From Acidovorax sp. KKS102 (lineage in GTDB: Bacteria > Pseudomonadota > Gammaproteobacteria > Burkholderiales > Burkholderiaceae_C): a stretch of DNA of 64,000 bases. Both the position numbers and the translations under genes were made by a program. Below the pieces are notes generated by a model. That model ran no database searches, was not told the origin of the DNA, and saw nothing but the letters and a program-made list of their open reading frames with translations. Each line of letters opens with the position of its first letter. Within the stretch, counting starts at the first letter, position 1. This document shows, piece after piece, positions 44,244 through 52,886 of this stretch. The DNA is taken from positions 434,001 through 498,000 of the forward strand of contig NC_018708.1 in assembly GCF_000302535.1 (NCBI RefSeq). Reading direction: 5' to 3'.

Positions 44244-45002
44244 TCAACCGCTGGCGGCAGGCTTGCGGCGCGCGCTGGCCCGGCCCGCCGCCTTGGGCGC
44301 GACGGGCTGTTCCGCTGCTTCGCCCGGAGCACGCAGGCCCAGCACACGCCAGGCCAGTTGAGACAGTTCGCGCACCACCTCGGCAGGCGACAGGCGCCCG
44401 TCGGGCCGGTACCAGTGGTAGAGAAAACCCGGCAGGCTGCAGGCGGCCAGGGCCGTGAGGCGTGTCTCCTTGAAGTCCAGCGTGCCCTCGCTGCGGGCCT
44501 CTTCCATCAACGCGCACATGCGGTCGTAGAAGTGGCTGGCCAGCTTCTTCTGCATGGCCAGGTATTCCGGGCGGAAGACCTGCGGTTCGCGGTACGGAAA
44601 GAACGCGGCCGGGTGGTGCTCGATGGTGGCGCGGATCAGCCGCTCCATGCCCTCGGCGACCTTGGTGTGCGCGGGGCGCAGGTCGTCCTCGGGGAAGTCC
44701 ATGGCCGTGAAGCAGGCCACGGACGGGCGCCAGCACAGCGTCTCGAAGATTTCCTGCTTGTTGTGGAAGTAGTAGTAGACGTAGGGCTTGGTCACACCCA
44801 GCTGCTGCACGATCTGCTCCATCGTCGTGTTGGCGTAGCCCTGCCGGTCGAACAGCGCTTCGGCCGCCTGGAGGATGCGCTCACGCTTCTCGTCCGTGCT
44901 GAGCGTGCTGGCCTTCTGGCGGCCGCGCGCCTTCACGGGCAGCACGCCCAGTGTGGCGGGCGGAGTGGTCGGTGTCGCTTTGGTTATACCCATGGGTAGC
45001 AT
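44244..45002 (-). CDS. TetR-family regulator of the acyl-CoA region
   Basis: This 252-residue regulator has the N-terminal helix-turn-helix ANTTMEQIVQQLGVTKPYVY (about residues 55-80), a C-terminal domain of FadR/PaaR-like length, and a basic Ala/Lys tail. Start at ATG 45002 (MLPMGITK); ATG 44993 is also possible. It is divergent from the acyl-CoA ligase and upstream of the binding protein gene. TATACC (44985-44990) and GGTATA (45016-45021) flank its start and may be operator half-sites. An acyl-CoA ligand is plausible from context. Confidence 0.85.
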   Translation of the reverse strand: MLPMGITKATPTTPPATLGVLPVKARGRQKASTLSTDEKRERILQAAEALFDRQGYANTTMEQIVQQLGVTKPYVYYYFHNKQEIFETLCWRPSVACFTAMDFPEDDLRPAHTKVAEGMERLIRATIEHHPAAFFPYREPQVFRPEYLAMQKKLASHFYDRMCALMEEARSEGTLDFKETRLTALAACSLPGFLYHWYRPDGRLSPAEVVRELSQLAWRVLGLRAPGEAAEQPVAPKAAGRASARRKPAASG

Positions 45003-45127
45003 TGTTCTACCAAGCGGTATATATTGACAAGACGCTGGCGGGTGAGGGCGCCTATCGCAAACCCTTAGAACGGGTTCTGACGCCCCCGGGAACCAGCGAT
45101 TCCAGACACCTTGGAGACAACAACGCC

Positions 45128-46738
45128 ATGCCTGCCACCGCAACGCCCCTGCCGCTGCACGAACACCTGCGCCGCCACGCGCGCGAAACGCCCGACCACA
45201 TCGCCTACCTCTGGTACGGCCAGCCCCTCACGTGGGCGCAGCTTGATGCGGCCAGTGATGCATTTGCCGCGCGCCTACAGGCGCTTGGTGTGGCCAAGGG
45301 CGAGCCCGTGGCGCTGTTCATGAACAACTGCCCGCAGTACGTGATGGCGCACTACGGCATCCAGAAGATCGGCGCCATCGTCTGCCCCTGCGGGCCGCTG
45401 AACAAGGAGCATGAGCTGGAGTACCAGCTCGCCGACTTGCAGGCGCGCGTGATCGTCGCGGCCGATGTGCTGCTGCCCGTGGTGGACAAGGTGCGCGCCA
45501 AGACCGCGCTGCAGCAGGTATTTGTGGTGCGCTATGCCGAGCTGCTGCCCGAGGGCGAGCCCAGCATCGACGTACCCGCCGAGCTGCTGGCCATGCGCGC
45601 CGCCATGGCGCCGGTGCCTGCGAGCTGCGAAGACTTCCTGGCCGCCACCCGAACCGGTGCGCGGCCTGCGCCCGTGGCCTTGTCGATGGATGACATCTCG
45701 CTCATGACCTACACCTCGGGCACCACCGGCCTGCCGAAGGGGGCGATGCTGAGCTACGGCAACGCTACCTTCAAGACCGCCGCTTCCGCCGACTGCAACG
45801 GCATGACGCCGCACGAAACGCTGCTGGCGGTGGCGCCGCTGTACCACATCGCCGGCATGGTGATGGGCGTGAACCTGCCGGTCTATACCGGCGCCACCGC
45901 CGTGCTGCTGTACCGTTTTGACCCACTGGGCGTGGCCCAGGCGCTGGAGCGCCACCGCGTGACCTGGTGGTACAGCATCGCGCCCATGAATGGCGCGCTC
46001 ATGCAGGTGCCCGGCGCACGCGAGATGGACTGGAGCGCGCTGCGCCGCAACCCAGTCACCAGCTTTGGCATCACCTTCACCGAGGCGCTGGCCCTGCAGT
46101 GGCAGCAGTTCGCGCCCAACTGCATTGCACACGAGGCGGCCTATGGCCTGTCGGAAACGCACACCGTGGACACCGCCATGCCGGTGGACTCCATCCGCTG
46201 GGGCACACAGGGCAAGCCCGTACCGGGCAACCAGATCCGCATCGTGGACCCCGACACCGGCGCGCCGCTGCCCACCGGCGAGGTGGGCGAGATCACCATC
46301 CACGGCCCCGGCAACTTCAAGGGCTACTGGAACAAGCCCGATGCCACGGCCAAGACGCTGAAGGACGGCTGGGTCTACACCGGTGACATGGGCCAAATCG
46401 ACGCGGACGGCTACCTCACCTTCATCGGCCGCTTCAAGGAAATGATCAAGGTCTCGGGCTACAGCGTGTTCCCCGAAGAGGTCGAGACCTTGCTCATAAA
46501 ACACCCTGCCGTGGCCCAGGCCGCTGTGATTGGCGTGCCCGATGCGGAAAAGGGCGAGGTGGTGCGCGCCTTCATCGTCAAGAAGCCCGGCCAGGACGTG
46601 GATGCCGCCGCCCTGGTGGCCTGGTGCCGCGACAACATGGCGCCCTACAAGGCACCGCGCGAGGTGCGCTTCATCGACGCGCTGCCCGCCACGGGCGCGG
46701 GCAAGGTGCTGCGCCGCCTGCTCCGTGATATTGCTTGA
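45128..46738 (+). CDS. AMP-forming acyl-CoA synthetase/ligase
   Basis: This 536-residue enzyme activates a carboxylic acid to its CoA thioester with ATP. The AMP-binding motif is MTYTSGTTGLPKGAMLSYGN, followed by the adenine motif YGLSETHTVDTAM, YTGDMGQIDADGYLTFIGR and the C-terminal catalytic Lys in ATGAGKVLRRLL. ATG at 45128 follows TTGGAGA. It is directly upstream of the single-chain acyl-CoA carboxylase (72-base gap), suggesting that its product is the carboxylase substrate. Chain length and structure cannot be told from sequence. Confidence 0.92.
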   Translation: MPATATPLPLHEHLRRHARETPDHIAYLWYGQPLTWAQLDAASDAFAARLQALGVAKGEPVALFMNNCPQYVMAHYGIQKIGAIVCPCGPLNKEHELEYQLADLQARVIVAADVLLPVVDKVRAKTALQQVFVVRYAELLPEGEPSIDVPAELLAMRAAMAPVPASCEDFLAATRTGARPAPVALSMDDISLMTYTSGTTGLPKGAMLSYGNATFKTAASADCNGMTPHETLLAVAPLYHIAGMVMGVNLPVYTGATAVLLYRFDPLGVAQALERHRVTWWYSIAPMNGALMQVPGAREMDWSALRRNPVTSFGITFTEALALQWQQFAPNCIAHEAAYGLSETHTVDTAMPVDSIRWGTQGKPVPGNQIRIVDPDTGAPLPTGEVGEITIHGPGNFKGYWNKPDATAKTLKDGWVYTGDMGQIDADGYLTFIGRFKEMIKVSGYSVFPEEVETLLIKHPAVAQAAVIGVPDAEKGEVVRAFIVKKPGQDVDAAALVAWCRDNMAPYKAPREVRFIDALPATGAGKVLRRLLRDIA

Positions 46739-46746
46739 TTGAATGA

Positions 46747-46801
46747 CAAATTGACCGCTGGCGCTCGTTGAATATGCGCCGCTAGCTATAAAAATTAGAG
46801 C
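46747..46801 (-). repeat. Dispersed 55-bp repeat, copy B
   Basis: On the minus strand: GCTCTAATTTTTATAGCT, N6, GCAT, N9, GCGCC and tail AGCGGTCAATTTG. It fills almost the whole gap between the ligase and the carboxylase, so it is probably transcribed. Confidence 0.75.
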
Positions 46802-46810
46802 GACTGCCCC

Positions 46811-49800
46811 ATGCCATCTTCTGTTCTGTTCACCAAAGTGCTGGTTGCCAATCGTGGCGAGATCGCACTGCGCACCGTGCGCGCCCTGCACGACCTGGGC
46901 ATTGCCAGCGTGGCCGTGTATGCCGACGATGACGCCGCCAGCCCCCATGTGCACGCAGCCAGTGCGGCCGTGGCGCTGGGCGCCACCGGCCCGGCGGCGT
47001 ACCTGGACGGTGCGCGCCTCATCGCCATTGCCCAGGCGCAGGGCTGCGATGCCGTGCACCCGGGCTACGGCTTCCTGAGCGAGCGGGCCGACTTTGCCGG
47101 TGCCTGCGACGAAGCGGGGCTGCGCTTCATCGGCCCCACGCCTGCGCAGCTCGCGTTGTTCGGCGACAAGGCGCAGGCCCGTGCGCTGGCGCAGCAGCAC
47201 GGCGTGCCGCTCATGCCCGGCACGCAGGCGGCGGTGTCTCTGGAAGAGGCGCAGGCCTTCTTTGCGCAGCACGCCCATGCGGGCATCGTCATCAAGGCCA
47301 TCGGCGGTGGCGGCGGGCGCGGCATGCGCGCGGTGGCGTCGGCCGATGACTTGCCCGCTGCCTACGCGCGCTGCCGCAGCGAGGCGCAGGCCGCCTTTGG
47401 TGTGGACGGCGTGTACGTCGAGCGCTTGATGGGCAACGCCCGCCATATCGAGGTGCAGGTGCTGGGAGACGGGCGCGAGGTGATCGCCCTGGGCGAGCGC
47501 GAATGCACGCTGCAGCGGCGCTTTCAGAAAGTGGTGGAGATCGCGCCCAGCCCCTCGCTGCCGGGCGCATTGCGTGAGCGCATCACCACGGCTGCGCTGT
47601 CCATGGCGCGCGCCGTGGATTACCAGGGCCTGGGTACCTTCGAGTTTCTGGTGGACCTGGCCAGCGCCGACCTGCCCTTTGTGTTCATCGAATGCAACCC
47701 GCGCCTGCAGGTCGAGCACACCATCACCGAAGAAGTCACTGGCGTGGACCTGGTGCAGGCGCAGATTGCGCTGGCGGCGGGCCGCAGGCTGCGGGACATC
47801 GGTCTCGACCCTGCTGCGCCGCCCACCGTGTTGGGCTTTGCGGTTCAGTGGCGCATCAACGCCGAAACGCTGGACGCGCAGGGCAACGCCACCCCTGGCA
47901 GCGGCACGCTGCACCGTTTCGATCTGCCCGCAGGCCCAGGCGTGCGCGTGGACACACACGGCGCTGCAGGCGCCACGCCATCGCCGCACTACGACACGCT
48001 GCTGGCCAAGCTCATCGTGCACACGCGCAGCCCGCGTTTTGCCGACGCACTGCGCCGCTCGCAGCGCGCGCTGGCCGAGTGCCGCATCGACGGCGTGGCC
48101 ACCAATCTGGCGCTGCTGCAGGCGCTGGCTGCGCGGCAAGAAATGGAGAGCCAACAGGTGCACACGCGCTGGCTAGAGTCGGTACTGCCAGAGCTTCTGG
48201 TTGCTACTAAAGATATAGCTAATAAGGCATATCCGACTAGCGCTATAGGGCAAAAAGACCAGAAGATCGCCTCTGACGCACCCGAAGGCGCCGTGCTGGC
48301 CCCCATGCCCGCCCGCCTCGTGCAGCTGAGCGTGGCTGAGGGCGATGTGGTCGCCGCAGGCGCCGAACTGGCTGTGCTCGAAGCCATGAAGATGGAGCAT
48401 GTGCTGCTGGCGCCCCATGCGGGCCGCGTGGGCTCATTGTTGGCTGTGGCTGGCGGCTACGTCGTGCAGGGCCAGCCACTGCTGGTGCTGGAGGCCGTGG
48501 ACGATGCGGCCGATGTGAGCGTGCAGGGCAGCGCTGCACATGACCCCGACCACATCCGCGCCGACCTGCAACGCGTGATCGACCGCCACGCCTTCACGCT
48601 CGATGCCGCACGGCCCGAAGCCATCGCCAAGCGCCACGCGCAAGGCGGCCGCACCGCGCGCGAGAACATTGCCGACCTGTGCGACGACGGCAGCTTCATC
48701 GAATACGGCGCCCTGGCCATCGCCGCGCAGGCGCGCCGCCGCAGCAAGGAGGACCTGATTGCCAACACGCCCGCCGATGGGATGGTCACGGGAATTGGCG
48801 GCATCAACGGTGCCCTGTTTGGCGACGAGAAGTCCCGCGCCGTGGTCATGTCGTACGACGCCACCGTGCTCGCGGGCACCCAGGGCGCACGCAACCACGC
48901 CAAGACCGACCGCATGCTCGGCATCGCCCTCGCGCAGAAGCTGCCCGTGGTGCTGTTCGCCGAAGGCGGCGGTGGCCGCCCGGGCGACACCGACATGCCC
49001 GTGGTGGCCGGCCTGCATGTGCACACGTTTGCCAGCTACGCCGCGCTGTCGGGCCAGGTGCCGGTGGTCGGCATCGCGGCAGGGCGGTGTTTTGCGGGCA
49101 ATGCCGCGCTGCTGGGCTGCAGCGACGTGATCATCGCCACACGCGCCAGCAACATCGGCATGGGCGGCCCGGCCATGATCGAAGGCGGCGGCCTGGGTGT
49201 CTTCAAACCCGAGCAGATCGGCCCAAGCCGCGTGCAGCATGCCAATGGCGTGATCGACGTGCTGGTCGATGACGAAGCCGGGGCGGTGCAGGCAGCGCGC
49301 CACTACCTGTCGTTCTTCCAGGGCCGCACATCGGAGTGGTCTGCACCCGACCAACGCCTGATGCGCGCCGTGGTGCCCGAGAACCGCTTGCGCGTGTACG
49401 ACACCCGCACTGCCATGGCCGGCCTGGTGGACGACGGCAGCCTGCTGCCGCTGCGCACCGGCTTCGGCGTCGGCATCCACACCGCGCTGGCCCGCATCGA
49501 AGGCCGTCCCGTGGGCATCCTGGCCAACAACCCGCTGCACCTGGGCGGCGCCATCGACGCCGACGCGGCCGACAAAGGCGCGCGCTTCATGCAGCTGTGC
49601 AACGCGCACGGCCTGCCCATCGTGAGCCTGGTGGACACGCCCGGCTTCATGGTCGGCCCCGAGGTCGAAGCCACGGCCCAGGTACGCCACGTGAGCCGCC
49701 TGTTCGTTACCGCCGCCAGCCTGCGCGTGCCCACCTTCAGCGTGGTGCTGCGCAAAGGTTACGGCCTGGGCGCCATGGGCATGGCGGCCGGGGGCTTTCA

Positions 49801-50098
49801 TGCACCCGTCTTCACCGTGGCCTGGCCCACGGGCGAGTTCGGCGCCATGGGCCTGGAGGGCGCCGTGCGCCTGGGCTTTCGCAAGGAGCTGGAAGCGCTG
49901 CCCGAAGGCGCGGAGCGCGACGCGCTGTTCGCCAAGCTGCTGGCCCGGTCGTACGCCCACGGCGAGGCGCTGCACATGGCCGCCACGCTGGAGATCGATG
50001 CAGTGATCGACCCGGCGGATACGCGGGCGTGGCTGGCGCGGGGGCTGGCGTCGGCCAAGGTGGGCCCGATGGGGCCGCAGTTCATCGACACCTGGTGA
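46811..50098 (+). CDS. Single-chain biotin-dependent acyl-CoA carboxylase (BC-BCCP-CT)
   Basis: This 1095-residue protein joins all carboxylase parts in one chain. Biotin carboxylase (about 8-460): KVLVANRGEIALRTVRA, HPGYGFLSERADFA, IKAIGGGGGRGMR, IECNPRLQVEHTITEE. Biotinyl domain (about 490-565): LEAMKMEH with biotinyl Lys527. Carboxyltransferase (about 580-1095): GGRTARENIADLCDDGSF, VLAGTQGARNHAKTDRM, GRCFAGNAALLGCSD. This order is that of the single-chain long-chain acyl-CoA carboxylases. The linker at about 465-483 is encoded by a repeat copy. With the upstream ligase it would make and carboxylate an acyl-CoA; substrate unknown. Confidence 0.9.
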   Translation: MPSSVLFTKVLVANRGEIALRTVRALHDLGIASVAVYADDDAASPHVHAASAAVALGATGPAAYLDGARLIAIAQAQGCDAVHPGYGFLSERADFAGACDEAGLRFIGPTPAQLALFGDKAQARALAQQHGVPLMPGTQAAVSLEEAQAFFAQHAHAGIVIKAIGGGGGRGMRAVASADDLPAAYARCRSEAQAAFGVDGVYVERLMGNARHIEVQVLGDGREVIALGERECTLQRRFQKVVEIAPSPSLPGALRERITTAALSMARAVDYQGLGTFEFLVDLASADLPFVFIECNPRLQVEHTITEEVTGVDLVQAQIALAAGRRLRDIGLDPAAPPTVLGFAVQWRINAETLDAQGNATPGSGTLHRFDLPAGPGVRVDTHGAAGATPSPHYDTLLAKLIVHTRSPRFADALRRSQRALAECRIDGVATNLALLQALAARQEMESQQVHTRWLESVLPELLVATKDIANKAYPTSAIGQKDQKIASDAPEGAVLAPMPARLVQLSVAEGDVVAAGAELAVLEAMKMEHVLLAPHAGRVGSLLAVAGGYVVQGQPLLVLEAVDDAADVSVQGSAAHDPDHIRADLQRVIDRHAFTLDAARPEAIAKRHAQGGRTARENIADLCDDGSFIEYGALAIAAQARRRSKEDLIANTPADGMVTGIGGINGALFGDEKSRAVVMSYDATVLAGTQGARNHAKTDRMLGIALAQKLPVVLFAEGGGGRPGDTDMPVVAGLHVHTFASYAALSGQVPVVGIAAGRCFAGNAALLGCSDVIIATRASNIGMGGPAMIEGGGLGVFKPEQIGPSRVQHANGVIDVLVDDEAGAVQAARHYLSFFQGRTSEWSAPDQRLMRAVVPENRLRVYDTRTAMAGLVDDGSLLPLRTGFGVGIHTALARIEGRPVGILANNPLHLGGAIDADAADKGARFMQLCNAHGLPIVSLVDTPGFMVGPEVEATAQVRHVSRLFVTAASLRVPTFSVVLRKGYGLGAMGMAAGGFHAPVFTVAWPTGEFGAMGLEGAVRLGFRKELEALPEGAERDALFAKLLARSYAHGEALHMAATLEIDAVIDPADTRAWLARGLASAKVGPMGPQFIDTW
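48203..48257 (+). repeat. Dispersed 55-bp repeat, copy E (inside the carboxylase)
   Basis: GCTACTAAAGATATAGCT, N6, GCAT, N9, GCGCT, tail ATAGGGCAAAAAG. In frame between the biotin carboxylase and biotinyl domains, encoding VATKDIANKAYPTSAIGQ, an A/T-rich interruption of GC-rich coding sequence. Confidence 0.7.
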
Positions 50099-50104
50099 AC
50101 CCCT

Positions 50105-50716
50105 TCATCGCTGCATCAGCGCGAGCTTGCCTCCCAGCCCCACAAACGCCGCGGCAAAGCCGCGCCGCAGCCACACCAGCACGCTCGGGCGCTGCAGCAC
50201 CTGGTCGCGAAAGCGTGCGGCAAAGACGCCGTAGGCCAGGAACACCGCGAACGTCATCGCCATGAACACCAGCGACAGCTGCGCCATGCGCAGGGCGGGC
50301 TGCGTTTCGCCTGGTGCGATGAACTGCGGCAGGAATGTGAGGAAAAACAGCGACAGCTTGGGGTTGAGCAGGTTGACGAGCATCGCCTCGGCGATGCGTC
50401 CCCCGGTGGAGCGCGCGGGCGCGTCGGCGCGCACCTCCAGCGCGGCAGGGGAGCGCCAGGTGGCCCAGCCCATGTACAGCAGGTAGGCCACCCCCGCGTA
50501 GCGCAGAACCTCGAAGGCGGTGGCGCTGGCATGGAGCAGCGCGGCCAGGCCGGTGACTGCGGCCAGCAGGTGCGGCACGATGCCCAGCGTGCACCCCAGG
50601 GCCGTGACGGCCGCAGCCCGCGCGCCGCCCGACAGCCCGGCCGCCACGGTCAGCAGGGCGCCCGGACTGGGCGAGATGACGACGACGAGGGAAGTGATGA
50701 GGAATTCGATGCCCAT
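50105..50716 (-). CDS. LysE-family amino acid exporter
   Basis: This 203-residue membrane protein has about six hydrophobic helices and the LysE/RhtB start region (GIEFLITSLVVVISPSPGAL), with the family SPGP-like motif as SPSPGA. AMLVNLLNPKLSLFFLTFLP is also typical. The ATG at 50716 is chosen over a longer frame. It is preceded by an AraC regulator on the same strand, probably controlling export of an amino acid or similar metabolite. Confidence 0.9.
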   Translation of the reverse strand: MGIEFLITSLVVVISPSPGALLTVAAGLSGGARAAAVTALGCTLGIVPHLLAAVTGLAALLHASATAFEVLRYAGVAYLLYMGWATWRSPAALEVRADAPARSTGGRIAEAMLVNLLNPKLSLFFLTFLPQFIAPGETQPALRMAQLSLVFMAMTFAVFLAYGVFAARFRDQVLQRPSVLVWLRRGFAAAFVGLGGKLALMQR

Positions 50717-50815
50717 GGCGCTTTGAAGCCGCACAGCGGCGGCATGCAGTGGAGTGGAGAAGTCCGCAGCATCGCCGCACGCGCGATCCCGCGTCTTGAA
50801 CAAAATTGCAGCGCC

Positions 50816-51625
50816 TCAGCGGTGGGCGCGCAGGTAGGCGTGGGGCGTGGTGCCGAAGCTGCGCGCGAACAGACGTGTGAGGTGGCTCTGGTCGGCAAAG
50901 CCGCTGGCGGCGGCCACCTCGGCCAGGGGCGTGCCGACGCGCATGAGCCGCCGCGCGTGGTGCAACCGGCGCTGCACCAGGTAGGCGTGCGGCGTGAGTC
51001 CCGTGGCCTGTGCGAACTGCCGCACCAGCTGGTAGCGGCTCAGCCCGGCCTCGCGGGCCAGCTCGGCAAGGCTCCAGGCCATGGTCGGGTCGTCGTCCAC
51101 CATGGCGCGGGCGTTGGCAATGGACGCGGCGATGTGCCTGCCCTTGCCCGGCGGGCGCAGCAGGCCCGCCAGAATCTGGAGCAGGCATTCCTCGACCTGC
51201 AGCGGCGCGGCCGCGTGGCGGGGGTGCCGTGTGGCGGCCGCAAACAGCGCACGGACCTGCGCGGCAAGCCGCGCATCGCGCAGGTTGGGCGCGTGGAATT
51301 CGAAGCCTGCGCCGGGCGTGCTGGGGCGCACCTCGGCCGCCAGACCGGCCACCAGGGCGGGCTCCAGGTACAGCATGCGCCAGGCGCGGCCGCCTTCGCC
51401 CAGGGGCTTGCCGTCGTGGACCTCGCCAGGGTTGACCGTGATGGTGTCGCCGGGGAGTGACTCCACCATGCCCCGGCCGCTGAACGATTTCTGCGCCCCC
51501 CGGTCGATCACGCCCAGGCCGAACTGCAGGTGCATGTGCCTGCCGAAGGCGAAGTGCGAGTCCGCCTGCATCGCATCGATGCCAGGCAGTGCGGTGGGCA
51601 GAAACTGGAAGGGTTTTGGCGGCAT
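50816..51625 (-). CDS. AraC-family transcriptional regulator
   Basis: This 269-residue protein has an N-terminal AraC cupin-type ligand domain (HLQFGLGVIDRG, GDTITVNPGEVHDGKPLG) and a C-terminal double helix-turn-helix: SLAELAREAGLSRYQLVRQF and LAEVAAASGFADQSHLTRLF with the closing GTTPHAYLRAH. It lies 99 bases upstream of the LysE exporter on the same strand, a common AraC-LysE pairing that implies control by the exported compound. Divergent from the aminotransferase gene. Confidence 0.92.
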   Translation of the reverse strand: MPPKPFQFLPTALPGIDAMQADSHFAFGRHMHLQFGLGVIDRGAQKSFSGRGMVESLPGDTITVNPGEVHDGKPLGEGGRAWRMLYLEPALVAGLAAEVRPSTPGAGFEFHAPNLRDARLAAQVRALFAAATRHPRHAAAPLQVEECLLQILAGLLRPPGKGRHIAASIANARAMVDDDPTMAWSLAELAREAGLSRYQLVRQFAQATGLTPHAYLVQRRLHHARRLMRVGTPLAEVAAASGFADQSHLTRLFARSFGTTPHAYLRAHR

Positions 51626-51713
51626 GGCGCAGCGACCAATGGAGGTGCGGGGCCATGATAAGCTGGTCCGATCGCCTTGTTTCTTCCCCCAGTTTCACAC
51701 GCGGAGACCCACC

Positions 51714-52853
51714 ATGCCCGGCCTTTTGCCCGATATCGACCCCGATGGTCTGCTCGAATTTTCGGTGGTCTACACCGACCGCGCGCTCAACCACATGTCC
51801 AAGCGCTTTACCGGCGTGATGCAGGACATTCTGGGCACGCTCAAAGAGGTCTACCACGCCCACACCGCCGTGCTGGTGCCCGGCAGCGGCACCTTCGGCA
51901 TGGAGGCTGTAGCGCGCCAGTTTGCCAACAAGGAAAAGGTGCTCATCGTGCGCAACGGCTGGTTCAGCTACCGCTGGACGCAGATCTTTGATGCCGACAA
52001 GGGCCTGGGCGGTGGCTCCGTGGTGTGCAAGGCGCGCCAGCAGGGCAGCGGCCCGCAGGCACCCTGGGCGCCATGCCCGGCGGACGAAGTCGCAGCCACC
52101 ATTCGCGCCGAAAAGCCCAAGGTCGTGTTCGCCCCGCATGTGGAAACGGCCAGCGGCATCATCCTGTCTGACGACTACCTTCGCACGCTGACAGCGGCTG
52201 CCCACGAGGTGGGCGCGCTGTTTGTGCTGGACTGCGTAGCGTCGGGCGCCATGTGGGTGGACATGCAGGCCACGGGGGTGGACGTGCTCATCAGCGCCCC
52301 TCAAAAGGGCTGGAGCGGCTCGCCCTGCTGCGCCATGGTGATGCTGAGTGAACGCGCACGCCAGGCCATCGAGGGCACGACGAGCAGCAGCTTCTCGTGC
52401 GACCTCAAGAAGTGGATGCAGATCGCCGAGGGCTACGAAAAGGGCCAGCACGCGTACCACACCACCATGCCCACCGATGCACTGGTGCGCCTGCGCGACG
52501 TGATGGCCGAGACACGTGCCTATGGCTTTGCCAAGGTGCGCGAAGAGCAGATCGAACTGGGCGCCAAGGTGCGTGCGCTGCTGGAGTCGCGCGGCTTCCC
52601 CAGCGTGGCGGCCGAGGGCTTCAAGGCCCCCGGCGTGGTGGTGAGCTACACCACCGACCCCGGCATCCAGAACGGCAAGAAGTTCCTCGAAGTCGGTTTG
52701 CAGACCGCTGCGGGTGTGCCGCTGCAGTGCGATGAAGGGCCGGACTTCAAGACCTTCCGTATCGGCCTGTTCGGCCTGGAGAAGTGGCACAACGTGGACC
52801 GCACGGTGGGCCATCTGTCGAAGGCGCTGGACCAGATTGCGGCGGCTGCCTGA
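51714..52853 (+). CDS. Class V PLP aminotransferase (alanine/serine-glyoxylate type)
   Basis: This 379-residue enzyme is a fold-type I aminotransferase. HTAVLVPGSGTFGMEAVARQ is the cofactor phosphate loop; DCVASGAMWVDMQ has the pyridine-N Asp; APQKGWSGSPCCAMVML carries the Schiff-base Lys (QKG). The C-terminus ends LFGLEKWHNVDRTVGHL. The family includes serine-glyoxylate and alanine-glyoxylate aminotransferases, and in the vicinity glcD makes glyoxylate, so glyoxylate as amino acceptor is plausible. ATG 51714 has GGAG upstream. Confidence 0.88.
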   Translation: MPGLLPDIDPDGLLEFSVVYTDRALNHMSKRFTGVMQDILGTLKEVYHAHTAVLVPGSGTFGMEAVARQFANKEKVLIVRNGWFSYRWTQIFDADKGLGGGSVVCKARQQGSGPQAPWAPCPADEVAATIRAEKPKVVFAPHVETASGIILSDDYLRTLTAAAHEVGALFVLDCVASGAMWVDMQATGVDVLISAPQKGWSGSPCCAMVMLSERARQAIEGTTSSSFSCDLKKWMQIAEGYEKGQHAYHTTMPTDALVRLRDVMAETRAYGFAKVREEQIELGAKVRALLESRGFPSVAAEGFKAPGVVVSYTTDPGIQNGKKFLEVGLQTAAGVPLQCDEGPDFKTFRIGLFGLEKWHNVDRTVGHLSKALDQIAAAA

Positions 52854-52886
52854 CGGGTTGCACGCCAGGGCAGTGGGCGGGCCCGG

